DNA of 64,000 bases from Diabrotica undecimpunctata (GCF_040954645.1 NC_092805.1:22904741-22968740); one strand, 5' to 3'; shown: positions 11,797 to 22,639, counted from the stretch's first letter. The notes: generated by a model from the sequence alone, not told the origin. Numbers and translations: made by a program.

Positions 11797-12258
11797 GTTT
11801 ATTCATACTTAAAAATGATGTAGTTACTTAAAATAAATGTAAATCTTAATGAATAGTAGGAAATATTTAGTTATGTACACTTTTTTTTTTAAATAAAATT
11901 GTTACTATTTTACGATTTTTTTATTTATTTGTATGCATATTTTGTAAAATATTTGCATATTTTCGGGTAAACACGTACATATGTATGCGCATATTTTCTA
12001 CATTTTTATTTGCATATTTGCCGAAGTCTACTTATTAGTCAATTATGTAAAACATTGTTATCAAACTTATGAATAATTCTGAAAAACGTAGTCAGAAAAA
12101 ATTTATATTCAAACAGATGCACAGTTTCCCTTTTTATCTATAAGTGTTGGTAAAACGGAAAATAACATAGAGGTAAAACGGGATAAGAATTTTGCACAAA
12201 TGATATATTCTTAAAGTTAATTTTTATAAAAAGAACTGAAACAAAAGATTATTGCACA

Positions 12259-14182
12259 TTATTTGCACACATCACATACAAATGTGTCCTCGTCATCCTC
12301 GGCACCGGCGCAAGCGTCATGCGCCCATTTATGGCAACCAGAGCACCTTATCCAACCCTCGCCGGGCCTGTCTTCTAAGAAATTGTTGCTGCAATATAAA
12401 CATGCGACGTTGAGTTCTTTAGTTTCGGATTCACTACAGCTACTTTCCTTCTTCCTTGTCAATCTTGTAACTTCAATATTATCCGACTCCATTGACTTGT
12501 TTTTATTCTTAATGTTTATTTCTGAAGACTGTTTATTTCGGCTACTGCTTTGAAGATTTAATTTTTGTATTAGCATAAATTTTTTAACGCTCACTCTTTT
12601 ATTTTTCCCTTCTTGCTCTTTGAAAAACTTCTCTAATTCTTCTTTGTAAGGGGTACTTGTGAGAATAGCCGCTTTACCTTTCTTCACCTTCCTTGTTTTT
12701 TTCGGAGCTACCTTATCTGCCACCTTTGGGTAGGGGGCAATTTTTTGAGGAGAAATATAGTGGTGAATTTTGCTAGTGGATGGTCTAATATCGTCTTCAA
12801 CTGGAAAATCATTTTCCTCGGATTCGATTGAACCCAGTGGTTGCCCGATTTGTTCCACTGGCGTAACTTCCCTAGGAATTTCAATAGAATCTGTGCGTTC
12901 TGGGGGCTCTTCCGATAATACTGCGCTATCGTCTCCATTAGGCTCAGTTAATGGTCTCTCTGTAGGCAGAGAAGCTGCAAACATGTCATCTGTGAAGACA
13001 GTACGGTCTACTGGATAAATTCTGGTCTTCTTGAACCCATTTATGGCGTTCAACGGTGTTGAAGCTTGTAGATAAGCATGGCCAAATAATTAACCAATTT
13101 GAGGTAGAGTTACACACTTGCCTGGATTTTGCCTCAGCCAAACTTCCACTTGTGGAGTATAAAAGGTACTTAGCGGTGCCATAAACGAAACATCGAGCGG
13201 CTGCATACGGTGACTGCAGTGTGGAGGTAAACATAAAATTGTCACACCATTCTCTCTTGCTTTTTTTATAGCGGCAATATTTTGAGTGTGGGTTTTGTGT
13301 CCATCGAGTATAAGTAATGATGGATTGTCTTTAGAGGCTTGAGTGTGGATGAGGAAGTGATCAAACCATTTAGTGAATAGATCAATCTGCATCCAGCCAG
13401 ATTTATGTGTTACCCCCAAAGTTCCTGGTGGAACGCCATGCATAAAGTGCTGCCGCATATTTACCCTGGGAAAAATGATTATCGGTGGGATGAATATTCC
13501 ACTAGCGCTCATGCAGATCACTGCGGTAGATAACTCACCACGCTCTGCTGATGTGAGTGTACCCACTTGTTTTCTACCTCTCAAGGCCAATACCTTTGAT
13601 GGACGCCTTTGCACTGTTGTGATCCCTGTTTCGTCCACATTGAAAATTCGATTTGGAGTAAACTTCATCTTATCTTGAAGGAGCTCCAAAATATAAAAAA
13701 AAAATGTTATTGCTTTTTTGTTGAAGCCTCGAGCCCTAGCTGCAGAAGTAGCTTCTGGCAATCGCAAAGAGAGCTTATGTCGCTGCAAAAACGAACGTAA
13801 CCAGTGCCATCCAACTAGTTTGGTGGTCTTGTTGAAATGATGTTCTGATATTATTAATTTCAGCCAACTGGAATGCAAGACTACGAATACCTCTTGTTGT
13901 TAATCCATATAACACCATTTCCATGTTTTTTGCATATTCTACCAACTTTTGTTCCAATTCCACCGGGAATGTTAACTTCCTGCTGCCAAGTTTCTTTGCG
14001 GTTCCTTTTGCTACTTGATTTGTATTCTTAAATCTTCGTTCTAGTGTTGACTTGGGAACATTAAACGTTTTCGCAGCACTCAGAAAACCACGAGTACCAT
14101 CTCGTACAGACTCCAGGGCTATAGCCATCGACTCTTCGGACCACGAATTGCGGTTAGATTTCCTTTTATAATTGGAAGGCAT
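12259..14182 (-). pseudogene. Pogo-type transposase, one frameshift and one stop
   Basis: The domains in order are an N-terminal pipsqueak/CENP-B-type helix-turn-helix (AIALESVRDGTRGFLSAAKT, 14182-13850), then DDE_1 with [17 protein letters not shown] and LPPHCSHRMQPLD (three Asp, about 13640-13190), then a Pro/Ser/Glu-rich linker, and finally a PHD finger (CLYCSNNF..WIRCSGCHKWAH..CDVCK, 12400-12262). Near 13845 the frame shifts (EINNI to EHHFNK). A TAA at 13090-13092 replaces a residue in LPQIGxLFGHAYLQ. With these two repairs the frame is continuous from ATG to stop, so this is a recently dead copy. The PHD fusion is a known theme in some insect pogo-like elements and may direct the protein to histone tails. 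Confidence 0.85.
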
Positions 14183-14220
14183 CTGGAAATAAATGAAATC
14201 ATATATAAAAGAGATATGTA

Positions 14221-14246
14221 GGTAAAACGGGATATCCCGTTTTACC
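14221..14246. repeat. Perfect 26-bp palindrome of the pogo subterminal motif
   Basis: Two 13-bp motifs meet head to head (GGTAAAACGGGAT and its exact complement) with no spacer, 39 bp upstream of the transposase ATG. It could be a dimer-binding site for the transposase and lies where the promoter should be. Confidence 0.75.
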
Positions 14247-14270
14247 TTTATATGGGAATCCCGTTTTAAC

Positions 14271-14579
14271 TACACTCTACAGCCACACTTTTAAATTTAG
14301 CGCGTAAGGACTGTGTGACACTGGCAGCAGAAGTTCATGTATGAAATCTAACCTAACCTTATCGAGTTCGCGTAAACACAGCCGCGACTGAATACTATGC
14401 GTTTTGCAGATGCTAGGAACTCGTTAGGTTATCATAAATATCAGCTCGACCCTTTACATAAATCATAAAAAAAATAATACTTACGTTTTACTTGCATAAT
14501 TGCACCGACGACAACACACATCAACAATAACCGTAACAAGTTTCCACAATTAAGAAAATTCATCAGAAATTTGTAACCG
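14271..14579. other. No recognisable feature
   Basis: Non-coding sequence between two transposon relics. No matching outer terminus for the pogo element is visible here. Confidence 0.4.
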
Positions 14580-15440
14580 AACTATATTATGCAGGAAGTA
14601 AAGAAAGTATGAGAAGAGAATTTCATAAACTTGGGTTTCGCTGAAAAAAAAAAACAGTCGACAATAGAAAAATGTTGAAAGAAAAACATAAAATTAGACA
14701 TTTAAGGCTGCAATACCTGAGGAACATTAAGGAAGCTAGACAAGCAAATAAGCAAATAAATTTATAGTGTTTACTAATGAGCCTTATTTATTAACGAGTC
14801 ATATTTATAAAAACAATTGGTGTGACACTAATAATAATGGACTTGGTTGGGGAAGATTAAAAAAGGAAATGAAAAAGGTTTCGTTCCTGGATCTTATTTG
14901 CGATGGAAGTCGACGTCAAAATCTGAAGACTATTATGTATATAGTATATAGAAATAGTGTAATAGTGTTGGATAATGCACCATACCATACTACACAGGAA
15001 GATAAATGTCCCACATACTCATCGACGAAGTGTGTTATGCAGGAATGGTTTCGAGAAAAACATATTCCATATACTGTTCCAATCGATAAAATTATACGCG
15101 CACAAGGACATGATGTATTTAAACTCCCACCATACCATCCAGATTTGCAACCTATTGAGATGGTTTGAGCAGATTTGAAATCCTATGTGGGAGCCATAAA
15201 TGTAGACTTTATATTTATATCAATACAGCAGCTATTGGGGGAATTTTTTTAAACATTTCCCGTGGAAGAATGGAAAAAAAAAACTGAAAAGTCATCACAA
15301 CTGAACGTGAATTAATATCGAAAGAGCCGTTCATTGATGTAGTCGTGGATAATATGGTTATCAATGTAGACGAAGGTTCAGACAGCGAAGATTTTCAATC
15401 AAATTCTGACAGCGAAAACAGCGATTTTGATTTGAACAAA
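14580..15440 (+). pseudogene. Decayed DDE_3-type transposase
   Basis: Fragments in order are MRREFHKLGFR, RHLRLQYLRNIKEAR, VFTNEPYLLTSHIYKNNW, SVIVLDNAPYHT, PTYSSTKCVMQEWF, and KLPPYHPDLQPIEMV followed by a stop and ADLKSYVGA. This is the layout of an IS630/Tc1-related DDE transposase common in insects. The first catalytic Asp is Asn here (FTNEPY for the usual TDExY). The second Asp (VLDNAPYH) and the Glu (LQPIE) are kept. Stops and frameshifts make it non-functional. An acidic tail with Asp/Ser repeats ends the frame near 15440. Confidence 0.7.
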
Positions 15441-15747
15441 AACTGGTAAGCATATTTTTATAAGCTTTTACAACTACCGTTGAAAACTATTTATTTTACC
15501 TAAATAGCATATTATTAGTTTTCTAATTTAATAATTATGACGAATATTCCACCTAATAACATATTTTATCAATTACCTCAACCAACTTCGATGTTAGTGC
15601 TTTGATAATTTTTCGACTGTTCTAACAACCATTCAAATTTCGTCATTTTGTGTCATGTGGAACAATTTCACCCAATCATGTCAACATTAGACTGATAATT
15701 GCATTCTTCATCCAACTTCATCCAACTCCATCCAAATAAATTTCAAA

Positions 15748-16848
15748 ATGTCACGTTTCGGCAATGAGAATGTTCAAAGTATAAATGCGCTAATCAAAGA
15801 AAAAATTCCCAGAAATACAACCTACAGTCACAAATATATTTGGGGAATATTCATGGAATTTTGCTGCGGACGAGAATATGAGTTGAATGAACATAGAAGC
15901 TTAGAAGAATTGGCGTTGATACTAAAAGATTGGGCCGTCAATATGAGAAAGAAAAACGGGACGAATTCAAAGAGGCAACGGTGAAGACAATGTGGAACGT
16001 TTCGTGCAAACTATTGCAAGAAAAGTACTATAATAACTATAATATTATGATTGACCCGTTTAACAACATAGTGTTTAAACCAGTCCGAGATGCCCGCGAT
16101 GCAATCAGGAAGAAACTACAAGCAGATCCATGTAAACGTAAGGCCAGTTCAGTTTCGTTAAATTGGTCTGAAATTAACAAAATAATATTGCTTTGGGATG
16201 AAGATACCCCTGTATGCGTAAATTTTACCATATTGCTGCTGTAGAATTAGCGTGGCGAGGAGGAGAGGCACTTGTCTGGTGGATTTTTTTCAAATCGAGA
16301 AAAATAACGATGAAACTCCAACAAATCGCATTGAATACAATCCGGTATTCAGTAAAACGTGCCAAGGTGGTTCTAAAAGCTGTGCAAGTAGTAAATGGTT
16401 GGTTATCAATAGTGAGAGACAAAGATGCCCTGTACGTCTTTTTCATAAACTGATATCAAAACGAGGCGACAACATTACCTCACCACGACTGTTCTTAAAA
16501 CCAAATCGACACTGGAAAAATGAAACTGACAAATGGTACGATGATGTACCTGTTGAAGCAATTGGCTTGAATGTAAAGGAGAAAAAGATAACAAATCACT
16601 CGAATAGATCAACTGCTGTTAGCGAATTAGCAAAAAGTGGTGTAGAAGAACAACAATTGCTAAAAATTACTGGTCATGGCAATCAGAATTCTATAAGACC
16701 ATACTTGAATCTCGATCAAGAACACCACAACAAGATTATAAATATTATGCGTGGTAATAGATCTTCTATAGTAGAGAACAGCAACGAATCTAATGTTAAC
16801 TTAAATTTTAATAATTGTACTTTCACTAACTGTACTTTTAACAAATAA
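15748..16848 (+). pseudogene. Crypton-type tyrosine recombinase relic
   Basis: Three frames must be joined, with frameshifts near 15958, 16210 and 16275. The N-terminal block is FGNENVQSINALIKEKIPRN with YSHKYIWGIFMEFC. The catalytic part reads VELAWRGGEAL (first Arg), CPVRLFHKLISKR (Lys region), ITNHSNRSTAVSELAKSG (His and second Arg), LLKITGHGNQNS (Gly-His) and IRPYLNLD (Tyr nucleophile). This is the R..K..HxxR..H..Y set of tyrosine recombinases, in the form seen in Cryptons and their domesticated DUF3504 relatives. All catalytic residues remain despite the frameshifts. The C-terminus is Asn-rich and ends in an FNNCTFTNCTFNK repeat. Confidence 0.75.
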
Positions 16849-16897
16849 ATGTTTCGTTATGTTGAGTTGATTTTTTTTTTCGAAAAATTATCCGCCG

Positions 16898-17043
16898 AAT
16901 ATCCCTCGGACATTGATGAATGCCTCATAATTTCATCACAAATTTCTCAAGCTCGTTGCTTGGTAACAGCACTCAGCTCTCAAGGAACGAGCTTTCGATT
17001 GTCATGAAATTATCTCGTCTGTTATCAATGTCCTAGGGATATT
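16898..17043. repeat. 146-bp palindrome just 3' of the Crypton relic
   Basis: The arms 16898-16960 and 16979-17043 pair imperfectly. Shared blocks are AATATCCCTxGGACATTGAT, ATAATTTCAT and AGCTCGTT. It begins 50 bp after the Crypton stop codon. It could be a stand-alone palindromic MITE or a terminal structure of the Crypton element. Confidence 0.65.
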
Positions 17044-17815
17044 ACTACTGATAATAGATACCTATATTATAAAGTCATTACTGTAATTATGGAGTATTAA
17101 TTAATTTACAGTTGATCCCTAAAAATGTCCCTCTACATCGCTTCTCTTGCTCGCGGTTTCAGATACATATGTTCTACTATAAGTGAAATTAACTAGCAAA
17201 AATTATAAAATCTATATGATGTACTTTATACTAAAGAGAAAGATATATAAAATGACCAAACAAAGAACGTTGTCCTAAACAATAAACGAGTAAGTACGAG
17301 TATATCAGTGAGATCAGACATTATTTATGGAGAATGAACTATGTTATCCTAGGGACCACGTTAGGAGAAACATGAATAATTTGGCTTACAGGTTTGCTTA
17401 ATTGAATAGAATCGTTTATTTCAGAAATCTCGTATCTTTAGAATATTACAGTTCGTGTATACAAATAAAAGCTCACAAAAACAGTTCTAATATTGTTGGG
17501 AAGCTAACTTTTTGCGGAATTTTAATATAATTAACTATCTTTAATCACAATTAAACACATTTTTGACGATTTCTGAAGTGGAAATCGAAATGTCAAATAA
17601 ATCGAAATCATTATGGAACCTGAGAAATCCTTTTGTAAGCGAAAAGTTTAGATATAGTTGGTGTTAGCGAAATGATGTGGCCAAATACGAGGCATTGTGT
17701 AGTCCATCACCATCATATTTATTAAAATGGTAAAGACGATCCCCGGCATTTAAATGAGGTTGGTTTTATTGCCAATAAAGGTATCAATAGTAGTAAAAAG
17801 AGCTGGTATCAAATA
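17044..17815. other. No recognisable feature
   Basis: AT-rich sequence with no coding signal. The last part (about 17640-17815) may be degraded LINE 5' sequence because the LINE frame begins directly after it. Confidence 0.35.
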
Positions 17816-18480
17816 TTATTTAAGTTTACACTCCAGCTTGTAATGCTTAATTTAATACGAGATTTTAATGCCAAAATAGGATTTGACAAACGAGAGAATG
17901 TAATAGGTGAACATATCTTTGATGTGGCCAATGATCTGTTAAGTACAATTTTATTAAGAAGATTTTGCAATAATGAATACTTTTTTTACATTATCACATA
18001 CAGGTGGAATTCTAATCTGTTTTCGTAAGAGCGTAAAAACATATCCAGGAACTTACTCTTAAGTGATCACAATCTTTTATCGGCTCTTATTACAATAAGA
18101 TTGAAAGAATGCTCAAGAACAAAGTATAAACCAAGAGTAGACTCGAGCGAGCTTTATAATCCAACTGTTTAAAACGAGATCCATTCGAAGCTAAGTATAA
18201 AAATTAGGAGAGCTGTACAATGTGGCCTTTAAGTGAAGAGGACCAGTGGAACGTGATAAAAACTATGGTGTGAAAATTAAGTAAAGTGAAAATTAAGCTA
18301 TGGACTATATATGAAATTCTCGACCTAATAAAATAGAAAAGAATTTTTACAAATTAAGATGTAAATAAATACGATATTTTAAATAGAAATGGTAAAATTT
18401 GCCGCACAGCACGATTCACTTTATCTGCGTAAAAAGTAAAATAGGCGACTGGTTTAACCAGAGGCACAGGAATGTTAACA

Positions 18481-18977
18481 TACAGGGTGTCCCACAATTA
18501 ACTGGACATTAGCTAATGGGTGATAGCTGACATCAAATTAAAGCGTTTGAGCTCAAATTGCCTATTTCGAAAACATTGTACTTTTTTGATTTGAAACAAG
18601 AATACCTTTTTTGTGTAGAATTGAATGTTATTTCATGTTTTTTTTCCTAGAATGTTTGTTTATACAGGGCGGACAAAAAAATTATAGCCACATTAATGAA
18701 CCAATGTTATAGTAGGTGGCGCCACCTAGTGTCAATGGCGCCACTAATATCATTTTTATATTAAGCATACTAAATAATAGCACGATACCAAATTTCACTT
18801 AAATCGGTTAAATAGTTTTCAATATAACCCTAAAAATAATATAAAAAATATTAATGAATCACCCTGTAGAAGGAAAACTAGCAACATTTTGCCTAAGCAA
18901 CTTGAGCTCAAACGCTTTATTTTGATGTCAGCTATCACCCATTAGCTAATGTCCAATTAATTATGGGACATCCTGTA
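18481..18977. mobile_element. Mariner-derived MITE nested in the LINE relic
   Basis: Terminal inverted repeats of about 75 bp run TACAGGGTGTCCCACAATTA.. from 18481 and the complement ..TTATGGGACATCCTGTA to 18977, bounded by TA. Shared inner blocks include ACATTAGCTAATGGGTGATA and GTTTGAGCTCAA. It has no coding capacity. It contains a second MITE at 18663-18868. Confidence 0.85.
18663..18868. mobile_element. Second MITE nested inside the first
   Basis: It starts TACAGGGCGGACAAAAAA at 18663 and ends GAATCACCCTGTA at 18868. The short TACAGGG..CCCTGTA ends and TA borders are like other mariner-derived MITEs, but the inner sequence differs from the host MITE. It interrupts one copy of a more symmetrical outer structure. 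Confidence 0.55.
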
Positions 18978-19616
18978 TATGAGTAGCAAATTATTAATAA
19001 CAGCTGAAGAAAAACTAAAAGAATGAGAGAGCTGCACTAAAACTCGTTTAAAGATCAAAGAATCTCAAACCAATATATCAACCTTAATGATGGTTTAATA
19101 ATCAGAGATGAGATCCGAACAAGTATTGAAATCAGCTAAAAACGGAAAAACGCGCATCCCAGATGATATTAACGGTAAAGTGTTGAATATACTTGCAGAA
19201 GAACAAATTCTCACTGTACCAAATGATTGTTTAAATTCCACTTTTATTACTTTGGCCAAAAAACCAAATGCAAAAATCAATGTTATTAATATAGATTGAT
19301 TAGTTTAATTAGCCAAGCAAAGAGAAAATAGGAATTACACAGTTTGGCTTTAAAAATGTTTTTGGAGCTTTATTCAGTCTGAAAGACCTACTTCAACACT
19401 GTCACGATGTTAATGTTATTACCTATATCTGTTTCATTGATTACGACAAAGCTTTTGTTACAGTACAGAATGACACGCTTATCGAAGTACTTCAGGAAAA
19501 TCGGTCTAGATGGAAAAGATACTCGAATAATTGCTAACTTGTATTGGAACCAGGTTGCTTCAGTTCGAATTAATGGAAATACATAAGAAGAGATACGCAT
19601 CATAAGGATTCGCAGT

Positions 19617-19683
19617 ATATATTGAACAGTAAGGGCACCAGTACGGCAGGGTTGGGTACTGTTGCCCTTACTGTTCAATATAT
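19617..19683. repeat. 28-bp snap-back hairpin in the LINE reverse transcriptase
   Basis: Arms 19617-19644 and 19656-19683 are inverted copies with one mismatch (left ACAGTAAGGGCACCAGTAC, right GTACTGTTGCCCTTACTGT) and an 11-base loop. The right arm encodes the native LLPLLFNI block. The left arm is an extra inverted copy that interrupts the segment coding for IRxGVRQG. Confidence 0.75.
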
Positions 19684-19689
19684 CCGCCC

Positions 19690-20060
19690 CGGCTCTTCTC
19701 CACCATAATCTTTATCTCAGATAGAAACTCCGCTACCACATTCATAAGGTAACCAGGACATTATCTCTCCTCCACTGCCTTTATTACCTCGTTCCACTGC
19801 AGCGTATTGAATGCATTCCTAACATCAAACAACAGTAGGTCCGCCCAGCGGTGTTTATCCCCTCTGTTGCGCAGGGCGTCGAGTACACACACGATTGCTT
19901 CAATCGTGCTTTTCCCTTTGCAAAAACCTAATTGTCTCGGAGATATCTCCGGAGATAAAACCTCCTGTTTATCATGGCATCATTTTATAAAGCTTACCGA
20001 TGCACGGAAGGAGGCAAATAAGTCGATTTCCCCCAGATTTGGCGCAGCCCGTTATTTGTT
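19690..20060 (-). pseudogene. R1-like LINE reverse-transcriptase fragment
   Basis: On the minus strand, blocks such as SPRQLGFCKGKSTIEAI, VLDALRNRGDKHRWADLLLF and DVRNAFNTLQWNEVIKAV match the R1/I-group reverse transcriptases (FRKGRST..DAI and LDVxNAFNTxxW). It is a different lineage from the LINE that it abuts at 19683 in opposite orientation. Both ends are truncated. Confidence 0.7.
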
Positions 20061-20099
20061 TTAAAAGGTTCTGACAGTTCCCCCTGAATTCGTACTCTA

Positions 20100-20480
20100 C
20101 ATTCAACTTTTTCAAGAGTTAGTTTTGTTAAATTTACCCAGAGACTCGATCAGTGATACAAAAATTACGGATTGGACCTTAATGTTTTCTTACGTGATTT
20201 TTAATATGGAGATTTTCACCGTAGGAACATAGCATGGGACCGAAATGGGACCAGATAGATTAGCGAACATCTGTAAAAACAACAGCCGTATAGCAGAAGA
20301 CCCGTTGACAGGCCGCCAAAAAGGTGGAAAGATAATGTACAGTCAACAACGACTGAAACAGAATAAGAGGCAGAAAAATAGGAGTAATCCTAGTCGCACG
20401 AAGAAGAATAACAAGAAGAAGAAGAACATAGCTAGTACTAATAAAAAATTCCATATCAATGAAGACATATCATCTTAGAA
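20100..20480 (+). pseudogene. LINE 3' end with GAA-rich tail
   Basis: One frame gives GRPPKRWKDN across 20311-20336 with frame noise, the usual C-terminus of a family of insect LINEs. It is followed by a run of GAAGAAGAA units near 20400-20430, their common 3' tail. The 78-codon open frame that overlaps it is out of register with the LINE. Confidence 0.5.
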
Positions 20481-21470
20481 TCAGTGTTTAATTAAAGTAA
20501 TATTTTAAAAATAAAAAAAGTGATACTCTACAAGTTACAAATAATAAATCTCCCTCTGTACCCGCCTATGACTGGGATATTTTAATGCTACGAATAGCAT
20601 ATGATTTCCAATCTGTTTAAAAACTTTATAATTGAATAATTTTTCAATAAAAACAAGCGAAGCACGTCATACTCTAAACTTCCCCTATTCGCTTATACTT
20701 TTCGGTATCTTCGCTTCGGCTTGATTGAAAAAGAAATCAGATGGAACACAAAAAAATTATATGCTGAATTATAACGTTTGAGAAGTTGGATAACGATTTA
20801 GTTTATTACAAAATAAAAGTAAATGTTATCCAGAGAAATAACTAGATATAAAATGTGGTTCATCCGACAGAATAATAAAACTAACATTTTTGTTGACATA
20901 AACACAATTACATTTTATTAATTAAAACTTCCTCTTGCTATTAACGTAAACTCTTTTGGGGACAAATGAAAGAAAAAACGTCGATAAAACGCGAATATAT
21001 GTAGTAGTTATTCCATTTTAATTTCAGTAATTAGTTAACTATAAACAGCCAGCCAACTTGATTGGAATAGAGGTGTGAGAATGATATGTGACATGCTAGA
21101 TGATATCAGAAACAAATGAACTTTTTGTGGACAAAGTGATAGTGACTAATGCTCTTACAATTATGTAATTGGTTATCGCCGCCTCCTGTTATTGTTTCAG
21201 AGCCAATATATTAAGTACATTGGTGTTTTATTTACACGCCCCAATGGTATGTACAAACGTAAAGACAATGACAACGTTACTAAAAGATATGGGCTATGAT
21301 TAAAAAACAGTTGTAGCGAATTCATAATAACAAAAGTTTTTAACATGCAAAACAAATGTTTCTTATGATTTTTAAATGCAATGGAAATACCTAAATATAA
21401 TATAATCAAGACCGTTAAAAGCTTTAAGTTACGGAAACTTTTGTATAAAACCAAAATAATCAGCGGATAC
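20481..21470. other. No recognisable feature
   Basis: AT-rich sequence. Short open frames on both strands have no recognisable motif. Confidence 0.4.
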
Positions 21471-21476
21471 AGTGCC

Positions 21477-22290
21477 AGTAATTATGTTCACAATACCAAA
21501 CAAAGATGCAAAAAATAAGGAACAGTACAGTTTTATTAGAACAAAACTATAATTAGAAACCACAGAGGATAACGGACCACCAATATTACAGGAAGAAGTC
21601 ATCAATGCTATTAAAAACACAAAAGACATCAAAGCTACTGGGCCAGATGATGTGTCCATTGAAACATTAAAACTCATTGACGAAGATGTTATTGATGTGA
21701 TGGTTGAATTCTTTAATTTAATATATCAGACTGCCACAATTCCCAGGCAATGACTAAAATAGCTGTTAAAACTCTTGAATTTGAAATTAGTGACACACAA
21801 TTTGGCTTTAGAAATGGGATGGGCATAAGAGATGGTTTGTTCGGCTTGAATGTGGTGGCCCAGAGATGCATGGACATTAACCAGGACATGTAATTATGTT
21901 TTGCGGATTTTAAAAAGGCATTTGATAAGGTTCAACACAAAAAGCTTGTAGATGTATTAAAAAGCAAAAATATTGGCAGTCGTGATACGAAAATTATATC
22001 TAATCTATATTAAAATCAAATTGCCAAGGTAAGAGTTGACAACCAGAACACCTGAGATATCAAAATACAGAGAGGAGTCCGCCAAGTTTGCGTGTTCTCA
22101 CTACTACTCTTCAATGTCTACAGTGAAGCGGAATTTAAAGAAGCGCTCCCAGATTCAATAGAAGGTATATCGATCAATGGAGAAGTTTTGAATAACTTGC
22201 GCTTTGCAGACCTCTTGCTTGCAGAACTATTTAGAGCAGCAGTCAACAGGGTCCGCATAACCATGATGATTTCCAACCTTCGATAAAAGA
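21477..22290 (+). pseudogene. Decayed LINE reverse transcriptase
   Basis: Scattered blocks are EVINAIKNTKDIKATGPDDV (21600-21660), THNLALEMGWA-like GFR region (21797-21820), CFADFKKAFDKVQHKKLVDV (21899-21958), IQRGVRQVCVFSLLLFN (22064-22115) and EVLNNLRFADLLL (22183-22222). These follow the order PDDI, FGFR, FADFxKAFD, RGVRQGC and FADD of non-LTR reverse transcriptases. The RT active-site Asp pair has become FADLL. Several stops are present. Confidence 0.65.
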
Positions 22291-22639
22291 TGTAACTTAA
22301 AGAAGAACAGTTTTCGCATGTGCTCGACTGCCTTGTAACATTAAAATTTTTAATATGGTTCTGCAACTATTTTCTTGTGAGATTTCTATATCAACCGCTA
22401 TACTTAATAGAAATAAACAAGAATTTTAATTGAAAATACGTTATATATGACGTTTAGAATTAAGCCTTTGAAATTGCTCTAAAAATTTACGAGGTGGAAA
22501 TAGAAACGTAAAAATATGTATTTGCAATTAAAATTGTGATTTATTCCTATTAAATAAAATAGAAAATATTACAACTCCTCCCACAGCAAAGACTCTAAAC
22601 ACATTTAGCTTCTTTGAACGCTGACTGTGTGCTTTTTAT

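Larger units (their letters stand above)
9132..12030 (+). mobile_element. Complete hAT element with 8-bp target duplication
   Basis: The element is 2,899 bp long. Its 20-bp terminal inverted repeats are TAGACTTCGACAAATATGCA at the left and the complement of TGCATATTTGCCGAAGTCTA at the right, with one mismatch. It is flanked by a perfect direct repeat CTTATTAG at 9124-9131 and 12031-12038, which fits the nTnnnnAn preference of hAT insertions. GCATAT-rich subterminal arrays occur at both ends (9150-9235 and 11932-12015), the kind of site a hAT transposase often binds. It carries one transposase gene with an intron. The preserved termini and duplication suggest a fairly recent insertion. Confidence 0.93.
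12149..14270 (-). mobile_element. Pogo/Tigger-type element with PHD-finger transposase
   Basis: The coding body at 12259-14182 is bracketed by copies of a 13-bp motif, GGTAAAACGGGAT: 12149 (partial) and 12172 on one side, 14221, 14234 (inverted) and 14258 (inverted, one change) on the other. These are likely subterminal transposase-binding repeats. Outer termini are not certain. A related phrase, CCTAAGATGGGATAC, occurs near 9038 on the far side of the hAT, so the pogo element may begin there and carry the hAT as an insertion. That extension is an inference. Confidence 0.6.
17820..19683 (+). pseudogene. LINE relic (endonuclease to RT), split by a MITE
   Basis: The endonuclease remnants are LIRDFNAKIGFDKRENVIGE (17845-17905) and VKTYPGTYS-SDHNLLSALI (18035-18095). 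After the nested MITE at 18481-18977 the same element resumes with QVLKSAKNGKTRIPDDINGK (19120-19180), LNSTFITLAKKPNAK, ITQFGFKN (19338) and CFIDYDKAF (19430-19458), and ends at VLLPLLFNI (19658-19682). Stops and frameshifts are frequent. The IDYDKAF and PDDI motifs place it among APE-type non-LTR retrotransposons. The clade is not resolved. Confidence 0.7.

Noticed and set aside
20245..20478. 77-codon basic frame rich in Lys and Asn
   Set aside because: It is an out-of-register reading of a LINE 3' end and its GAA-rich tail.
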